64,000 bases of DNA from positions 57,463,398 to 57,527,397 of the forward strand of contig CM067443.1 of assembly GCA_034508935.3 (NCBI GenBank). The letters run 5' to 3'. A model generated the notes under the pieces. That model did not search any database, had not been told where the DNA came from, and saw only the letters and a list, made by a program, of their open reading frames with translations. This stretch comes from Berghia stephanieae. Taxonomy: Eukaryota > Mollusca > Gastropoda > Nudibranchia > Aeolidiidae. Shown piece after piece: positions 59,807 to 64,000 of this stretch. The translations under genes were made by a program, and so were the position numbers. The first letter of the stretch is position 1. Each line of letters begins with the position of its first letter.

Positions 59807-60840
59807 TGGAATTTATCGCATCTTGAACTGCTCTTGGGATATCCCAAATTCTCCCTTCAAAAATTCTCATATGTCATAAAGTATGTTTCAGTCAACTACG
59901 ACATCTTTAAAAATAAAAATTGTATTACCAGGTACATAAATCGTTCAGGTAAAGGAAAAATATTCAACATTGTAAATATTTTTAAAACATATAATCTTAA
60001 AAATATTTTTCAACTTCCCTGATAAAATATAGATAGAAATGGATGTTACTAAAAAATGATGCATTACCATCTCAACAGTTATGAGCAAAAGGAATGTTTG
60101 ATATTTATATTTATCATGTCGATGTAACAATAAGTATAATACTGTGACAAGCAAAGCCAAAGCAACTTAATTTTCTACGCAAATTGGAAATTATCAATTC
60201 TTTAGTATATCGGCATTAAGTATTTCAAACTTCGATATGCCATTAAGTCCATTATAAAATTGGGTTAACACCATATCCATAACCCCTTCCCATCCCGTAT
60301 TTCTTCCATCGAAACTCTGCATATTTTTAAAATTACAATCCCATTTAGTTTGTAATAGATATTGACTTTTCATTATAATGTTGCAACAAGAACAGAGTTA
60401 AGACCAGTTTGTTTTGGCTTTCTATGTCTTTTTGTTTGCCCCATGTGTATCTATTTCACATTTACACCCGTTTTATTAAAATATTAAAATCCACTATCAC
60501 ATGTATTTCATTTGGTGATCAAATAAAACAAACATGATTTTTCTTCTGTCAGTATCATTATTATAACACTTGACATAAGTTATAAATTTAAAAGAAGAAA
60601 ATGTAAATAGGGAGGGATTGGGAATGTGGAATGAAATATATGGCTTTTCTACTTCCATATATAACCTTCCAGACAGCTGTTTATGAGAAAAAAAAATATT
60701 TTAAGAGCAAAAAGATGATATGGAATAAAAATTTGAAGGCAATGATTGATATGATTGTTAAATGACTACAAAAAGAAACTAACATTTCATGTTTCAAATT
60801 ATTCATGTAAAATTTTCTTAGGAGTGAATTTAAAAAAACT
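59804..60840. other. No gene seen
   Basis: AT-rich. If the candidate host gene on the minus strand has a long 3' UTR it would lie here, but no clear end signal can be chosen. Confidence 0.4.
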
Positions 60841-61360
60841 TTTTGTTTTTGTTTCTAGGGATTTTACGGTGCTAGCAACACTTAATGGTCATTTCAGCAC
60901 CAGTAAAATGGAAGATGGTAGGGGAAAAGTTGTAGATCTGAACTTAAAAGCACAAGAGAAAAAGTTAGATAAAAGGGAACTGGTTCAAATAGGGTACAGA
61001 TGATTCCACAACCAATCCATCAATGTGTCAATTTTGACATTACCTCAAAGTCCCTTTCAGGCACGAGCAAAGGACACACTCAAATGCTTTCAAAATACAA
61101 CATATTCAAAACTAAAAAAACTAATAGTTCAAAAGAGAGATATGATTTATAAGGGAAAAAAATCGTCCTTCAAAAAAGGAATACATCTGACTGCTTCCCT
61201 CCCAGTTAAGGATCCCTGCTAAAACTAGGAAAAAAAATAAGTAATATCAATCCAGAACAAAGATAGAGCAACATGGAAAGGTAAAACGGATATAGAAGGA
61301 GAGAAGACACAGCCAAAGTGACCTCTGCGCTCACCATGGAAGGTCAGAATCCCCACCCAG
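60841..61360 (-). mobile_element. 0.53-kb retroposon, copy G, diverged
   Basis: Complete layout, from tttttgtttctagggatttt (tail side) to gtcagaatccccacccag (5' side), with many substitutions and a few small deletions. It is the oldest-looking full copy and lies about 100 bp beyond the stop codon of the host exon. Confidence 0.8.
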
Positions 61361-61457
61361 AAAAGTACCTTTCATGTATTGGCACACTCATTTCCATCAA
61401 TTATAATGGTATATTACAAATTATTAGCCAAATTCATAATGACACAATCCTCCTTGT

Positions 61458-61561
61458 TTACACTTGCATATAAGAAATTGGTTTCCTCCGTACAAGTATG
61501 AAGATTCCTATGATAACAGTTCCTAAGAGACAGAGTCCTAGTGCCAGAGCTATCCATGATG
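61458..61561 (-). CDS. Terminal exon: membrane helix plus YxxPhi tail
   Basis: On the minus strand a pyrimidine-rich acceptor (tctttctccccacag) is followed by an open stretch in phase 1. It reads SWIALALGLCLLGTVIIGIF, then ILVRRKPISYMQV and a stop at 61,458-61,460. This is one hydrophobic helix of about 22 residues followed by a ten-residue basic tail. Y-M-Q-V at the very end is a Y-x-x-Phi sorting signal, with Tyr at position 7 after the membrane. That spacing is typical of lysosomal type I membrane proteins such as the LAMP group. The protein is therefore probably a single-pass lysosomal or endosomal membrane protein whose lumenal part is encoded upstream (to the right). The family is not identified; LAMP-like is one guess among several. 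Confidence 0.5.
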
Positions 61562-63310
<1,749 letters not shown>

Positions 63311-63322
63311 CCCACTATATAT

Positions 63323-63815
63323 ATGTTTTTTTTGTTTTTAAGGATTTTACGGCACTCGCAACACATTAAGGTCATATCAACGCCAGTAAAAAGGAAGAAA
63401 ATGGGATAGTAAAAAGTTCTAGAATTACAATTAAACAACAAAAGAAAAGGTAAGACAAAGAGGAATTGGTTCAAATAGGGAACAGATGTAGATTCCAAGA
63501 GTACACCGTCAAGTACTTAGTTTGAGATCACCTAAAAGTCTCATCCAGACACAAGCACAGGTCCCAACTAAGAGGAATACACTCAAATGTTTACCAATCA
63601 TATAATATAATATGTAAACTAAACATAATACAATGCGTAACAGAGAGATGATTTACAAGGAAAAAAATATCATCTCCCAAAACTATAACTATACATTCGA
63701 CTGTTTCCCTCCCAGCCAAGGAACTCCGGCAAGGATCAGGACAAAACTATGACAGGAAACAACTGGAAAACGGGTATGGGGGGATAGAAGACACAGCATG
63801 TACCTCCCTGCCCAG
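63323..63815 (-). mobile_element. 0.53-kb retroposon, copy H, 5'-truncated
   Basis: A 10-bp target duplication cactatatat (63,313-63,322 and 63,816-63,825) flanks it. On the sense strand it begins about 27 bp inside the family start (at ctgggcagggagg), while the tail end is intact. Such 5' truncation supports reverse transcription starting from the tail. Confidence 0.85.
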
Positions 63816-63951
63816 CACTATATATTGACAAACTTATGACAATGTCTTGTGCAATTAACAAGACTGGTTTCTCTATGCACTTATTACCAATGATCTGTGA
63901 GAACCTGTAGAAATGAACAACATTAAAATCTTAAGATGAAAGCTGACCAAC

Positions 63952-63987
63952 CTTCTCAATCCAGTCATATGTCAGAATAATCTTAGG
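63952..63987 (-). CDS. Candidate 36-bp internal exon
   Basis: On the minus strand the acceptor attgattttcag is followed by 12 codons reading PKIILTYDWIEK, then a donor aag|gttggt. It could be the upstream exon of the gene ending at 61,458, but it is short, close to the window edge and of phase 0, while the terminal exon starts in phase 1. At least one more exon would have to lie between. This is a weak call. Confidence 0.25.
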
Positions 63988-64000
63988 CTGAAAATCAATT

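Overview
The window looks like intergenic or intronic DNA from an animal, most likely a lophotrochozoan and probably a gastropod mollusc. It is AT-rich and crowded with long microsatellites. It carries several families of non-LTR retrotransposon (LINE), mariner, hAT and Mutator-like DNA transposons, tRNA-derived SINEs and fold-back MITEs. There are no bacterial-type genes, rRNA genes, convincing functional tRNA genes or CRISPR arrays. I saw no recognisable LTR retrovirus-like element. The mollusc assignment is an inference from repeat style and is not proven.

Layout. 1-22 kb: microsatellites, TTAA-bounded fold-back elements, a second fold-back family, SINE pieces and four decayed LINE 3' ends (8.9, 11.9, 14.4 and 16.3 kb). 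22.4-23.7 kb: the 3' part of an L2/CR1-like LINE with an 8-bp flanking repeat. 24.3-29.2 kb: one Mutator-like transposase gene in five pieces, split by a 17-unit minisatellite, a SINE nested in a SINE, a complete-length mariner and a CR1-like LINE with an (ATT)n tail. 30-35 kb: fold-back elements, a degenerate duplication and a LINE end. 36-39.3 kb: a LINE endonuclease fragment, an isolated LINE 3' tail and the longest open frame of the window, a 680-codon LINE reverse transcriptase on the minus strand. 39.7-41.8 kb: two arms of a 38-bp minisatellite in opposite orientations. 42.7-45.8 kb: an internally deleted hAT element with 8-bp target duplications, itself split by a LINE. 49-64 kb: at least eight copies of one non-tRNA retroposon family of about 0.53 kb, all in the same orientation. 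This stretch also holds a second hAT, a LINE end, a mariner relic and the only good host-gene signal: a terminal exon on the minus strand encoding a membrane helix and a ten-residue tail ending in a lysosomal-type YxxPhi signal (61,458-61,561).

How the parts relate. Most of the content is a record of successive insertions, and the order can often be read. The Mutator-like gene is older than the mariner, SINE and LINE inside it. The internally deleted hAT is older than its LINE. One LINE end is older than the retroposon inside it. The retroposons near the right edge lie in the same sense as the candidate host gene, so much of 49-64 kb may be its 3' flank, UTR or introns. Family names rest on motifs read by eye; no search was run.
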